Shown: one piece after another, positions 1 to 7,968 of the stretch
Layout: the number at the start of each line of letters is the position of its first letter
Numbering within the stretch: position 1 is the stretch's first letter
Source: Oscillatoriaceae cyanobacterium M7585_C2015_266
Lineage (GTDB): Bacteria > Cyanobacteriota > Cyanobacteriia > Cyanobacteriales > Oscillatoriaceae
Direction of reading: 5' to 3'
DNA: 64,000 nt
Assembly (NCBI GenBank): GCA_015295835.1
Contig: DVEG01000003.1
Location: forward strand, 159,780 to 223,779
Made by a program: the position numbers and the translations under genes
Notes under the pieces: generated by a model
Database searches by the model: none
What the model saw: the letters and a program-made list of their open reading frames with translations, nothing else
What the model was told of the DNA's origin: nothing

Positions 1-485
1 CAGTTGTTTGGTTGGATGGCAAGAGATTTCTCGTAGCTGATTAGGGCTTCTTGATAGCGCCCCATCTCGTACAGGGCAATACCCCGATTATTCCATACTT
101 CCCTATCGTTGGGTTTTAGTAGCAAGGCTTTATCGTAGCTGGAAACGGCTGCTTGATAGCGCCCTAGTTTTCGCAGGGAAATGCCGCGATTGTTCCATGC
201 TTGGCTCATGTTGGGCTTAATGGCTAAAGCTATATCGCAGCAGCGGATTGCTTCTTGGTAGCGTCCGAGTTTTTCTAAGGCTATACCCCGGTTGCTCCAA
301 GTTTCCGGTAAGTCGCTGTTGATTTGGAGAGCACGATCATAACTAGCGATCGCTTCTTGATAGCGTCCCAATTTTTCCAATGCCACCCCCCGGTTATTCC
401 AGGCGGCGTAGTCTTCGGGATGCAGTTGCAGGTGCCGATCATATTCTGCGATCGCCTCTTCCAGGCTTTGACGTAAATTTTTCAT
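1..485 (-). CDS. TPR-repeat protein, C-terminal end cut off by the window
   Basis: The reading frame opens at an ATG at 485 and runs off the left edge without a stop, giving about 161 residues. It consists of consecutive 34-residue tetratricopeptide repeats with the spacing W-N-N-R-G-x-x-L-x-x-L-G-R-Y-Q-E-A-x-x-S-Y-x-x-A-L-x-I-x-P. About four and a half repeats are visible, so neighbouring copies are also similar at DNA level. TPR arrays form helical scaffolds for protein-protein contacts. No enzymatic domain is visible in the part seen, and one could lie beyond the edge. The partner is unknown. The family call is firm; the function is not assigned. Confidence 0.85.
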   Translation of the reverse strand, partial: MKNLRQSLEEAIAEYDRHLQLHPEDYAAWNNRGVALEKLGRYQEAIASYDRALQINSDLPETWSNRGIALEKLGRYQEAIRCCDIALAIKPNMSQAWNNRGISLRKLGRYQAAVSSYDKALLLKPNDREVWNNRGIALYEMGRYQEALISYEKSLAIQPNN

Positions 486-1007
486 TTCTATAGTTATCTT
501 TTTTTGCTTTTATTCAATTTTTACGAATCTACTTTCTTGTTTACCACTCTCTCTTCACTATCTACTGCTTTAGTTGGCGCAACTTTTTATTTCTCCCATT
601 TGGCCATCTTCCCCCCCTCCACGTAAACACGCGGGTTTCTTGGCAACCAACCCTTGCTGTCATTGGCTCTCAAGCTTTTTATTGCGAGCGCATCAAATTT
701 CCTTTTCCTCTTCATAGATAATCATCTACGTTTTAATAGCAATTTATTTTTTCCCTTTTATAAAATCCTGAATGATAAACTTGCTATAAAAATATTCTCT
801 TTACCTGCTTAAATTTAATATTATTTTCCCTCAATTCTGACCATAATATGGGGAACGGCGCGTGAAAGCCTTGCGCAGAAAAAATTGTCTGGAACAATCC
901 GCGCTCGCCCCCTTACTTTTTTGCCAAAACTAAACTATAGTCTTGCCTTCTATCTAGTCTACTTGCCTACCAGAGTACCCAGGCTTGACTGCAACCGGCT
1001 CTGGATT
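486..1007. other. Intergenic, no gene recognised
   Basis: A stretch of about 520 bases, mostly T-rich on the plus strand, upstream of the TPR gene. It should hold that gene's promoter, but I see no clear -35/-10 pair. A TTG-initiated plus-strand frame at 885-1268 lacks a ribosome binding site and overlaps the better-supported minus-strand gene at 1008-1226, so I do not accept it. Confidence 0.5.
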
Positions 1008-1226
1008 CTAGATATCGAGCTTTTTCCCTTTCGAGATAGCTTTGAGAGTCTGTTTCCAGCTTGCTGCCTCCTCGGCAGTGGGGTAAATACCAATAAGATT
1101 TTTCAGCTCAAGACGAGATTTAGTCCCCAGTTCGTTTTTCGTGCGGTTACCCAGCAAACAGATAGCACGTTCCAATTCTCGCGGGTTATCTGGGATTTTG
1201 GGTGGAAAGGATGGTGGCTTGTACAT
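1008..1226 (-). CDS. Small hypothetical protein (72 aa)
   Basis: A 72-residue soluble protein that I do not recognise. Support for a real gene is an ATG preceded by a Shine-Dalgarno-like GAGGTG about seven bases upstream, and balanced, charged composition with a helical C-terminal half rich in Lys and Ala. It has no membrane segment or signal peptide. The C-terminal part (TAEEAASWKQTLKAISKGKK) looks like an amphipathic helix with a basic end, which would suit nucleic-acid or protein binding; this is inference only. The opposite-strand frame at 885-1268 is probably a shadow. Confidence 0.5.
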   Translation of the reverse strand: MYKPPSFPPKIPDNPRELERAICLLGNRTKNELGTKSRLELKNLIGIYPTAEEAASWKQTLKAISKGKKLDI

Positions 1227-1395
1227 ATTGACACCTCTGCTACTCAGATGTCTGAGGATTGTTTATAATTGATTGTATTCGCCAGCGCGCGCTCGCATTT
1301 ATCTCACCTTCATTCAGAAGTTCCGACGTGGGCATTATTGATGCTGTTTTTTATTTGCTCATGGGTAAATAGTAATTTAGTTAAATAGTGTCTGT

Positions 1396-1622
1396 CTATT
1401 CTGGAAGTGGCACTTCAACCAATTTGTTGCGGGAAGATAAACCAGATTTAATAGCGATCGCGGCTTTTGGTACATCATATTTTTTAGCCAAAAGTTTAAT
1501 TAACTCTTCATTTGCCTTGCCATCTACTGGGGGAGATTTCAAATAGACGGTAAAACTACCGTCTGCTTCTTTTGGATATTTTGTTGTTTTGAATTAGGTT
1601 TAACTTTGATTTTTAAAAGCAC
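1396..1622 (-). pseudogene. DUF167 (YggU-like) gene broken by a one-base frameshift
   Basis: Reading from a GTG at 1622, the frame gives [13 protein letters not shown] and then runs into a stop. Shifting frame at the T run at 1579-1582 (A run on the coding strand) restores [20 protein letters not shown], then [19 protein letters not shown] and an [16 protein letters not shown] end, stopping at TAG 1396-1398. This is the typical DUF167/YggU fold: basic beta strand, SPPVDGKAN motif and a C-terminal GxSSRxK strand. Adding one A restores the full protein of about 75 residues. The conserved remainder suggests a very recent mutation or a sequencing error in the homopolymer. The GTG start lies 17 bases downstream of the stop codon of the cupin gene, so the two were probably co-transcribed. 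The molecular role of the family is not established. Confidence 0.75.
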
Positions 1623-1638
1623 TGAGGGGAGTTATGGT

Positions 1639-2082
1639 TTAGACTCTAACTAGAGAAGCTTGCAGCCTTTCCATTGCTGCGAGCGCAGCATTTATATCAT
1701 AAGGAATTGGCGGTTTAATTGGACGGTAGTCCCGTTCGTCAACTGGGCCATGTCGCCAAACAGCATTCACCACTAGACAAGGTTCATTGCTAAAATTAAT
1801 TGAACCATGAGGAACTCCAGGGGGAATTTTGACGACTGCTGGATAGCGATCGCTTAAAGGAATATACTGATATTGACGATTTTGTAATATTACTAACACA
1901 AAACTGCCCCGCACAACCAACAGTTGGTCAGTTTGGAAATGGTGACAAAATAGATCGTCGCGAGCCCCTGCCGCCACCTGTACCAACATCGTTTCGTGAC
2001 TTGATTGCGGCGTGTAAAACTTCGCCATCCCTGATTCAATCGACTTTAAAGCTTGGATTTCTACCTGTTTGCTCAAAGCCAT
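1639..2082 (-). CDS. Cupin-fold (RmlC-like) protein
   Basis: A 147-residue single-domain protein with the strand pattern of a small cupin. The first cupin motif is degenerate (DLFCHHFQTDQLLVVRGSFVL) and the second is PPGVPHGSINF followed by a beta strand. His residues at the usual metal positions suggest a metal site. Similar proteins are annotated as RmlC-like sugar epimerases or as general cupins; no full epimerase active site can be confirmed. The start is an ATG at 2082 with AGGA about nine bases upstream. It precedes the broken DUF167 gene in the same direction. The substrate is unknown. Confidence 0.7.
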   Translation of the reverse strand: MALSKQVEIQALKSIESGMAKFYTPQSSHETMLVQVAAGARDDLFCHHFQTDQLLVVRGSFVLVILQNRQYQYIPLSDRYPAVVKIPPGVPHGSINFSNEPCLVVNAVWRHGPVDERDYRPIKPPIPYDINAALAAMERLQASLVRV

Positions 2083-2220
2083 AGTGACTTTTCCTCGCGC
2101 AGACTTATTCCTTTACATTTCTTAATATAACGCAAAATTTTTAAATTTATGTTACATAAATAACTACTGTAAAAATATAGTATGTGACGTTCGCTACAGT
2201 TTAATACGTTATATTTAAAA

Positions 2221-2246
2221 CTCAGTACTGAGTACTCAGCACTGAG
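2221..2246. repeat. Tandem near-identical palindromes (CTCAGTACTGAG)
   Basis: A perfect 12-base palindrome CTCAGTACTGAG at 2221-2232 is followed two bases later by CTCAGCACTGAG at 2235-2246, which differs at one position. It lies between the PfpI gene and the cupin gene. A related GCTGAGTGCTGAGTTGAGG stretch occurs near 26671. Such CTCAGTACTGAG strings look like short dispersed intergenic repeats. A dyad binding site cannot be excluded. Confidence 0.6.
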
Positions 2247-2279
2247 GTTCTTAAAAAGCGATCGCCACAATACCAAAAG

Positions 2280-2879
2280 CTAAACTACAGCCATCTCCCC
2301 GTGTTCAATTTTAGTACCGAGGAGATTCAAAAATTCTGCTAACCAGCGAGGATGAGCGGGCCATGCCGGAGCCGTCACCAAATTGCCGTCCACCACTGCC
2401 GCATCCACAGAAACCTCAGTATATTTACCACCGGCGCGCAGTACATCAGGGCCGCAAGCTGGATAAGCGGTGCAGCGTTTACCTTCGAGGACGCCAGCAG
2501 CTGCGAGCAATTGCAACCCGTGGCAAATAGCAGCGATCGGTTTTTTCGTCTCAGCGAAGTGACGGGTGATTTCCAACACCTGCTCGTTAAGGCGGATATA
2601 TTCCGGCGCGCGACCTCCCGGTATTACGAGGGCGTCGTAGTCGGCTGGGTTAACTTCATCAAAACTGGCATTGAGAGAAAAGTTGTGCCCTGGCTTCTCG
2701 CTGTAGGTTTGATCACCTTCAAAATCGTGGACTGCTGTGCGCACTTTTTCGCCAGCTTGTTTGTTGGGGCAGATAGCGTGGACAGTATGTCCGACCATTT
2801 GCAGGGCTTGGAATGGCACCATTACCTCATAATCTTCTACAAAATCACCGACGAGCATTAAGATTTTCTTTCCAGACAT
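2280..2879 (-). CDS. DJ-1/PfpI superfamily protein
   Basis: A 199-residue glutamine-amidotransferase-like fold. The hallmark nucleophile elbow is AICHG with Cys119 followed by His120, and an acidic Glu lies near residue 16 (DFVEDYE). The Rossmann-like strand [18 protein letters not shown] is typical of PfpI/YhbO proteins. Members act as peptidases, glyoxalase III or protein-deglycase-type repair enzymes; the exact reaction cannot be read from the sequence. It is the expected length for the family. The start ATG at 2879 has AGGA about ten bases upstream (TAGGAAGCAAAATATG). It has no signal peptide, so it is cytosolic. A plus-strand frame at 2352-2861 is its shadow. Confidence 0.9.
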   Translation of the reverse strand: MSGKKILMLVGDFVEDYEVMVPFQALQMVGHTVHAICPNKQAGEKVRTAVHDFEGDQTYSEKPGHNFSLNASFDEVNPADYDALVIPGGRAPEYIRLNEQVLEITRHFAETKKPIAAICHGLQLLAAAGVLEGKRCTAYPACGPDVLRAGGKYTEVSVDAAVVDGNLVTAPAWPAHPRWLAEFLNLLGTKIEHGEMAVV

Positions 2880-3075
2880 ATTTTGCTTCCTAATTGTGTT
2901 TTGACTACCTTTGCTTCTATGAATAGCACTATTGTTTTGTCAATTTTGTAAATTATTGTGAATAATTGGGAGAATTAAAAAGATAAAAAATATAATTTTT
3001 TAAAGCTGAAGAGTAGTGTAATTTAATCAAACAATTTGATAAAAACACTATCTTATCTTTGAGATATATTATCGT

Positions 3076-3102
3076 AAAAAAAAAAGAGGCGGAAAGCCCG
3101 CC
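3076..3102 (-). terminator. Rho-independent terminator of petN
   Basis: On the minus strand a GC stem (GGCGG / CCGCC, arms 3098-3102 and 3088-3092, loop of five) is followed directly by ten T residues (A run at 3076-3085). It lies 44 bases past the petN stop codon, which marks petN as a separate short transcription unit. Confidence 0.85.
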
Positions 3103-3145
3103 CCAAAAAGATTTAGGGGAATACACCTGCCGATATTGCAAGCAG

Positions 3146-3235
3146 CTACATACCGTTGCGCCCCCAAACTACCATTGCGATCGAAAAAGTGAAAACAGCT
3201 ATCAAACTAGCCCAACCAAGCGTGATAATATCCAT
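3146..3235 (-). CDS. petN: Cytochrome b6f complex subunit VIII (PetN)
   Basis: A 29-codon gene reading [20 protein letters not shown] followed by MVVWGRNGM and a TAG stop. It is nearly the same as PetN of other cyanobacteria and plastids (MDI-x-LGW-x(10)[12 protein letters not shown]). PetN is a one-helix subunit at the rim of the dimeric cytochrome b6f complex in thylakoid membranes, needed for its assembly and stability. The N-terminal Asp-Ile, the hydrophobic helix and the terminal VVWGRNG are all present and the length is standard. A strong terminator follows and about 270 bases of gene-free DNA precede it, so it is probably transcribed alone. An inverted repeat ACTCTTAG/CTAAGAGT lies upstream at 3278-3320. 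Confidence 0.95.
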   Translation of the reverse strand: MDIITLGWASLIAVFTFSIAMVVWGRNGM

Positions 3236-3502
3236 AGTCGTGTCTTTTGAAAAAAGTTATAGTCTACACTCAAGGGTACTCTTAGTGCCAGGATTTGGAG
3301 TATTACTGCCTCCTAAGAGTGTGAATTCCGCTGTATTCCAGCGCAATCGAGCTGATTCTAACATAAGAAGTCGCTCTTTTGGGAGAGGATTTTAGATCTA
3401 GTCAGTCGGATTGGCTCTCTGTAAGACAAAGTTGAGAAAGTTGCATGTTTAAACTCTGTGCCTACCCTTGCAGTGTAGCCTAATCTATAAAGATATACTG
3501 AA

Positions 3503-4432
3503 TTATTGCCAAGTTTCTAAGGGTTCCCAGGCAGTGCCTTGATAGCCAAATTGAAACTTTTCTGGGTGCAGAATCTCTGCTAATATTTCTAGAGAATCAA
3601 CTAATCTTGGTCCTGGGCGGTTAAAATAGGAATTGCCATCGGTGACGTAAACTTTACCGTTGCGAAATGCTTGCAATTTTTGCCATTCTGTATTATTAGT
3701 CACCTGCATTGTATCTTGACGAGTACGCTCTAAATCGAAACCACAGGGCATAAAAATAATTACTTGAGGCTCGGCGGCGACTAAATCATCCCATTTCAGC
3801 CAGGGGGAGTGTTTGCCAGTAATGCCGAATAGAGGTTCGCCTCCTGCCAATGTCACTAATTCGGGAACCCAATTTCCGGCTGCCATGAGGGGATCTAGCC
3901 ATTCGATGCAAGCGACAGTGGGGCGAGTAGTGTAGGTTTGGTTGGCGCAAAAATCAACGCGGGATTGTAAAGAGGCGAGCGCTTGCTTACCATCGACTCC
4001 TAGAGCTGTAGCCACCCGTTCGATATCCTGCCAGATTTCTGCTAATAAGTTAGGCTGTAGAGAAATAATTTGCGGCTCTGAACCCAATAAATTATGAACT
4101 GCTTTTTCTACATCTGTAAGGGAACAAGCACAGACATTGCACTGAGCTTGGGTAATAATATGGCTTGGCTGCAATTGCTGAATAATATCGATTTTGACTT
4201 GATAGACACTGAGGGCTTTTTGTAGCAAATCGGTAACGCGATCGTGAATTTCTCGACTGCTGCCAACAGGGTTAAATTTAGGTTGAGTGCAGGCGGGAAG
4301 TAGTTTGACTTCAGGGGGATAATCGCATTCGTGAGATCTGCCAACAATTACATTAGCCAGCCCCAAACACGCTACAATTTCAGTTGCAGAAGGAAGCAGC
4401 GAAACAATTCTCAATTTTTCTCTTTTCTCCAT
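3503..4432 (-). CDS. Cobalamin-binding / BtuF-like periplasmic-binding-fold protein
   Basis: A 309-residue protein of the BtuF/FepB-type substrate-binding fold. It opens with RIVSLLPSATEIVACLGL (the SLxPSxTE signature of this group), then VGRSHECDYP, and later ITQAQCNVCA and SYFNRPGPRLVDSLEILAEI, the standard C-terminal block. Unlike classical ABC-transporter binding proteins it lacks a signal peptide, so it looks cytosolic. This leaderless form is widespread and is annotated as a cobalamin-binding protein. There are no transporter genes nearby, so ligand and role remain open. The start ATG at 4432 matches the family start. Confidence 0.8.
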   Translation of the reverse strand: MEKREKLRIVSLLPSATEIVACLGLANVIVGRSHECDYPPEVKLLPACTQPKFNPVGSSREIHDRVTDLLQKALSVYQVKIDIIQQLQPSHIITQAQCNVCACSLTDVEKAVHNLLGSEPQIISLQPNLLAEIWQDIERVATALGVDGKQALASLQSRVDFCANQTYTTRPTVACIEWLDPLMAAGNWVPELVTLAGGEPLFGITGKHSPWLKWDDLVAAEPQVIIFMPCGFDLERTRQDTMQVTNNTEWQKLQAFRNGKVYVTDGNSYFNRPGPRLVDSLEILAEILHPEKFQFGYQGTAWEPLETWQ

Positions 4433-4463
4433 ACTTTTTGTAGACTGCTATTTCCAAAATATC

Positions 4464-5696
4464 CTATTGTTGAAAAAACAGAATAATAGTCTGTATTAAT
4501 CCGACAATTAACCCCAAAATGCCACCTAAATTAACTATTGCTTGCAATTCGCTTTTGACAATGCCTTGAATTGCCAGCTCTAAGTCAGCAGGAGAAGTAG
4601 CTTTAACACGATTGATAATTACTTGATCAATATTTAGAATAGGAATTGCTAGAGCGACAATTTTTTCTAAATCGCGCTCTAGATAGCGTTCTAGAATTAA
4701 AGCCAATTCTATGCTAACGAGTTCTAAAGAAGTACTCACAACTGCTGAAGAGCGTAAACGAGAAAGAATCAACTTAGCGATATTTTCCCAATCCAGAGAG
4801 GCACTCAAACCCTGTAATAAATCAGCGCCTTGATTTTGAATGTATTGGCGGATACTATCTCGAAGAGTTTTACGCAATTGACGCACGGTTGAAACCGGAA
4901 GATTTTGCAAAGAGAGATTTTGCAACCATTCCTTAATACGCGATCGCACCCCCAAAGATTGAATAAAATCAGCAATACGAGCGTTAGCTTCCTCCTTTTC
5001 ATCCAGACAAAAAGTCCGTAAACGAGTCAAAGGATTACGCAAGTTAAACAAATTCACCACCACCCAATAAGTGCCGCTGGTTTTTTCGCGAAACCACTCA
5101 TCAATCACTTGAATATTGCGATCGGTCAAAAAGTCTATCAGAGCTTGACGCAGCACATCAGGAGAGAGTACCACTTGCAGGAGCCAATCTGAAAGCTGAG
5201 TAGCCTGAGTTTCAGTAAGCTGAAATTCCAACAGTACTTGATCAAAAATTTGATTTATCTGGGCTTCGAGGAAATCTTCACGCCGAGCCAATATTTTCAA
5301 AATGCGGGGAAAAGCTTGCCCCAGCAAATCACGTAAAATTCCTGCCATAATTTTAGCAGTTTTCTGCTCGGTATCCGATTTTACTTGTTCAAGTGCCAAC
5401 TGTAACAGCCAGAGAATTACTCCTTGAACGCGCTCAGTTTGCAGTAAACGACGAGCCAAATTTTGTAATTCTTCTGGCGTCAACAGAGAACCCATAATCG
5501 TATCGGAAATCCGCTTAGCAAGGCGTTCTTGATTAGCAGGAATTAAACCGGGAGTAAAGGGTATTTTTCGTCCGAACAGGTAATAAGCTCGATAGGGGCG
5601 GAATAACATTTTGATAGCTATATCGTTGGTGAAATAGCCGATAATTCCACCCGCAATCGGCGGAGCTAAGTAAAGCCAAAGATTAGACAGATTCAA
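4464..5696 (-). CDS. DUF445 family membrane protein
   Basis: A 410-residue protein with a hydrophobic N-terminus ([20 protein letters not shown], the most conserved part of DUF445/YheB proteins, ending in [12 protein letters not shown]), a long amphipathic helical middle and a second membrane helix at the very C-terminus ([19 protein letters not shown]). Both ends are thus probably in the membrane with a large helical domain between them. The start is TTG at 5696; an in-frame TGA lies four codons upstream and no ATG is available before the conserved region. The function of the family is not established. It lies 69 bases downstream of menG, past a terminator-like hairpin. Confidence 0.85.
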   Translation of the reverse strand: MNLSNLWLYLAPPIAGGIIGYFTNDIAIKMLFRPYRAYYLFGRKIPFTPGLIPANQERLAKRISDTIMGSLLTPEELQNLARRLLQTERVQGVILWLLQLALEQVKSDTEQKTAKIMAGILRDLLGQAFPRILKILARREDFLEAQINQIFDQVLLEFQLTETQATQLSDWLLQVVLSPDVLRQALIDFLTDRNIQVIDEWFREKTSGTYWVVVNLFNLRNPLTRLRTFCLDEKEEANARIADFIQSLGVRSRIKEWLQNLSLQNLPVSTVRQLRKTLRDSIRQYIQNQGADLLQGLSASLDWENIAKLILSRLRSSAVVSTSLELVSIELALILERYLERDLEKIVALAIPILNIDQVIINRVKATSPADLELAIQGIVKSELQAIVNLGGILGLIVGLIQTIILFFQQ

Positions 5697-5725
5697 GGGA
5701 GCAAATCAATAGAGCGATACGCAAC

Positions 5726-5765
5726 AAAAATTCAGCTATTCTCAGGCTTAGCCCTGAGAGCCGAA
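5726..5765 (-). terminator. Terminator after menG
   Basis: On the minus strand an interrupted hairpin has an inner stem CTCAGG/CCTGAG around GCTAAG and outer AATTC-GCT/AGC-GAATT pairing, followed by TTTTT (A run 5726-5730). It sits immediately downstream of the menG stop. Confidence 0.6.
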
Positions 5766-6458
5766 TTATTTTGTAACTACCAATACTCCCATCATACCGC
5801 CGGCTATGGGATAATGTGTAGCGGCAAAACCGACATCGCGGGCGAGTTTTACTTGCAAGGAAGCATTGGGAAATTTCTCTAGGCTAGGGCTGATGTAAGC
5901 ATATTCATCCCTGAAGCCGTAGTAGGAAGCTATCGGCACTACGAGATTGTCGAGATACCATTGCTGAAAGCCACGCATTACTGGATTGCTGGGGCGGTGA
6001 AAGTCGAGAATTGCTGCCTTAGCTCCGGGTTTGAGAACCCGATATAATTCAGCTAGACAACGAGGGATATCTGTGATATTGCGTAAGCCGTAGCCTATGG
6101 TGCAGGCGTCGAAATAATTGTCATCGAATGGTAAGTCGAGAGCGTCTGCTTCTACCCAGTAAATGGGAGCTAAGGGAGTAAGCCAAGGGAGCGCTCGCTG
6201 TCGGGCGCGCTCTAGTAGTTGCGGCGAAAAATCCACTCCGTACACCGTCCCAGTTGGCCCTGCTGCCTGCGCCATCAGTATGGCCAAGTCACCGCTACCG
6301 CAGCACAAGTCCAAGCAGAAAGCTCCTGAATTGGCATTGCTCCATTTGACAGTCATTTGCTTCCAGATCCGGTGCTGACCAAAACTTAACCAATCGTTTA
6401 ACTGATCGTAAACTGGAGCAATCCGGTTAAAGATAGTTTTAATGGAGCTATCAGTCAT
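5766..6458 (-). CDS. menG: Demethylphylloquinone/menaquinone methyltransferase (MenG/UbiE family)
   Basis: A 230-residue class I SAM-dependent methyltransferase of the UbiE/MenG family. Visible features are the N-terminal FNRIAPVYDQLNDWLSFGQH block, the SAM-binding motif LDLCCGSGDLAI near residue 50, an acidic post-II motif (VEADALDLPF), GLRN near residue 128 and the C-terminal GGMMGVLVV. In cyanobacteria this enzyme performs the last methylation of phylloquinone, the electron carrier of photosystem I. The length is normal. The stop of the GAF response-regulator gene lies only four bases upstream of this ATG, so the two probably share a transcript. Confidence 0.9.
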   Translation of the reverse strand: MTDSSIKTIFNRIAPVYDQLNDWLSFGQHRIWKQMTVKWSNANSGAFCLDLCCGSGDLAILMAQAAGPTGTVYGVDFSPQLLERARQRALPWLTPLAPIYWVEADALDLPFDDNYFDACTIGYGLRNITDIPRCLAELYRVLKPGAKAAILDFHRPSNPVMRGFQQWYLDNLVVPIASYYGFRDEYAYISPSLEKFPNASLQVKLARDVGFAATHYPIAGGMMGVLVVTK

Positions 6459-6462
6459 GATA

Positions 6463-7410
6463 TCACGTCAATGTACAGGCGCTGTTGATGGCGAGCGCTA
6501 CCTGTTGGGCTGATAAGTAAACTAGGTTGATTTCGTCTTCGCGCAGAGGGCACGGTTGCCGCCATTGTAGCGACAATATTGCTAAAACGCGGTTTCGGTA
6601 AGCGATAGGGAGAACGATGTGGCTTTGGATACTGGAAGATTTGTAGTGTTCGATATCTGCTACGGAAGGTTCTGTTGGGATATTGAGTACGCCTTGTATT
6701 TTTTGGGTAGCGATCGCTTCTTTTACTAATGGATCTTTTTCCAACCAGTTATCTACCGCCGCCTCATTGCCGTAGGCACCGATTTCAGAAGCCAGTACTC
6801 CCCCCGACACCATTTGCAAAATGCATACATTTGCCGCAAAATTTTTGCCAAATGCTGTAGCGATTTGCTGCAGACAATCTAACAAACTCTCAGCTTTTTG
6901 TGCCGCTTGTACTATTGCCTCAATTAGGTTAGTTTGTATTTGAGCTATGCGCAATTCTTCCATGCGCTGAATTAATAAGTTGTAATTTTCCGCTGCTTTT
7001 TCTACTACGGCTTTCAGTTCATTGGGGTCCCATGGTTTTGTGATATACTTATAAACTTGTCCCGAATTTATCGCTTCTACTAAGTCTTCTATATCTGTGA
7101 AGCCGGTTAATATAATCCGTACTGTATTCGGAAACTGCGGCAAAGTTTTCTTGAGGAACTCGGTTCCTTTCATTTCCGGCATCCGTTGATCGGAGATGAT
7201 CACGGCCACTTCTCCTTCTTTGGCCAATATTTCTAAAGCGCGGACACCGCTTTCCGCTTTTAGTACCTGAAATTCACGTCGGAAAGTGCGGTAGAGTAAA
7301 TCCAGATTATCTGGTTCATCATCTACCACCAGCATTTTGGGTTTTTTCGGTCGCATTAGGCTCATTAACTGCCGTTTTATATTTTCAAGTTCTGGATTGG
7401 CAATATCCAT
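6463..7410 (-). CDS. Response regulator with C-terminal GAF domain
   Basis: A 315-residue protein. The receiver domain covers about residues 22-145, with DDEP acid pocket, phospho-acceptor Asp74 in IISDQRMPEM, Thr in ILTGF and Lys in ITKPWDPNEL. A helical linker follows, then a GAF domain from about 165 to 310 (ANVCILQMVSG through HIVLPIAYRNRVLAILSLQW and the terminal NLVYLSAQQVALAI). There is no DNA-binding or GGDEF output, so it probably acts through protein contacts or as a phosphorelay sensor that binds a small ligand. The start ATG at 7410 has AAGGAG about 12 bases upstream. It is the first gene of a unit with menG and is preceded by an unusually structured leader. Confidence 0.85.
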   Translation of the reverse strand: MDIANPELENIKRQLMSLMRPKKPKMLVVDDEPDNLDLLYRTFRREFQVLKAESGVRALEILAKEGEVAVIISDQRMPEMKGTEFLKKTLPQFPNTVRIILTGFTDIEDLVEAINSGQVYKYITKPWDPNELKAVVEKAAENYNLLIQRMEELRIAQIQTNLIEAIVQAAQKAESLLDCLQQIATAFGKNFAANVCILQMVSGGVLASEIGAYGNEAAVDNWLEKDPLVKEAIATQKIQGVLNIPTEPSVADIEHYKSSSIQSHIVLPIAYRNRVLAILSLQWRQPCPLREDEINLVYLSAQQVALAINSACTLT

Positions 7411-7439
7411 ATGTTACAATAAACTCCTTTTACTGTCTC

Positions 7440-7575
7440 TGAATGGGCAACCGAATCGCCCTCGCGGTAGTTGGAGCTTTGATGAGCTACCTGCTGGCGG
7501 AAGTACTTGGGTAATACTGGTGGATGCAGCCTTATCCCAAGTCGGGAAGCAGTGCTTTCCTGATATTACCCAATT
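7440..7575 (-). promoter_or_regulatory. Highly structured leader upstream of the GAF response regulator
   Basis: The region is richer in G+C than the AT-rich DNA around it and is packed with inverted repeats. There is a perfect 10-base pair TTGGGTAATA (7507-7516) / TATTACCCAA (7564-7573), an inner CTTGGG/CCCAAG (7506-7511/7536-7541), a GGAAGC-type hairpin around 7545-7560, GGTAG/CTACC around 7466-7487, and GGGC/GCCC around 7444-7460. On the minus strand it would be the 5' leader of the response-regulator mRNA, ending just before its ribosome binding site. It does not match a riboswitch class I know. It could be a cis-regulatory RNA, a small RNA or a degenerate mobile repeat. Confidence 0.4.
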
Positions 7576-7968
7576 TTCAGCAATTACTCGATGCTTCGAT
7601 TTTCGCACTTATAGGTATTTTCTGACAGAGCGAATGGCTGGGCGAGCGCATAATTACTTACGTTTTTCCCAGCTCTTAGTTTACCTGCAACAATAGCTTG
7701 TTCATACACTGTTTTTTTTGTCAATAGATAGAAAGCTGCTTTCGTGCTAAATTTGATGGAAAACAAGAAAGCATCCTCTTTTTATCAAAAAACCTGTTTT
7801 TTCAATTTCTTCATTAATAAAATTTAAAAATATAAAAATTTTTATACTTTGTATTAATCTCTCACTAAAAAGCAAAAATGATATTTAAATTTTATTTATT
7901 TTATGCATTTGTGCAGATCTAGCCCAAATCTGGAGTAATTGAAAAGGCTTTTAAATAGTGCTAAAGTG
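7576..7968. other. AT-rich intergenic, no gene recognised
   Basis: About 390 bases between the structured leader and the end of the LapA-like gene. It is strongly A/T-rich around 7790-7910. The minus-strand frames here lack ribosome binding sites and have biased composition. The promoter for the leader and response regulator probably lies near 7580-7700, but no clear box could be fixed. Confidence 0.4.

Noticed and set aside
885..1268. Plus-strand frame of 127 residues
   Set aside because: Starts with TTG, has no ribosome binding site and overlaps the opposite gene at 1008-1226, which has one.
2352..2861. Plus-strand frame of 169 residues
   Set aside because: Opposite to the PfpI gene, which has its full active site; composition looks like a shadow.
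7442..7513. Short plus-strand peptide (MGNRIALAVVGALMSYLLAE...)
   Set aside because: Hydrophobic and 23 codons long, but without ribosome binding site or resemblance to known photosystem or b6f small subunits; the DNA is better explained as structured leader.
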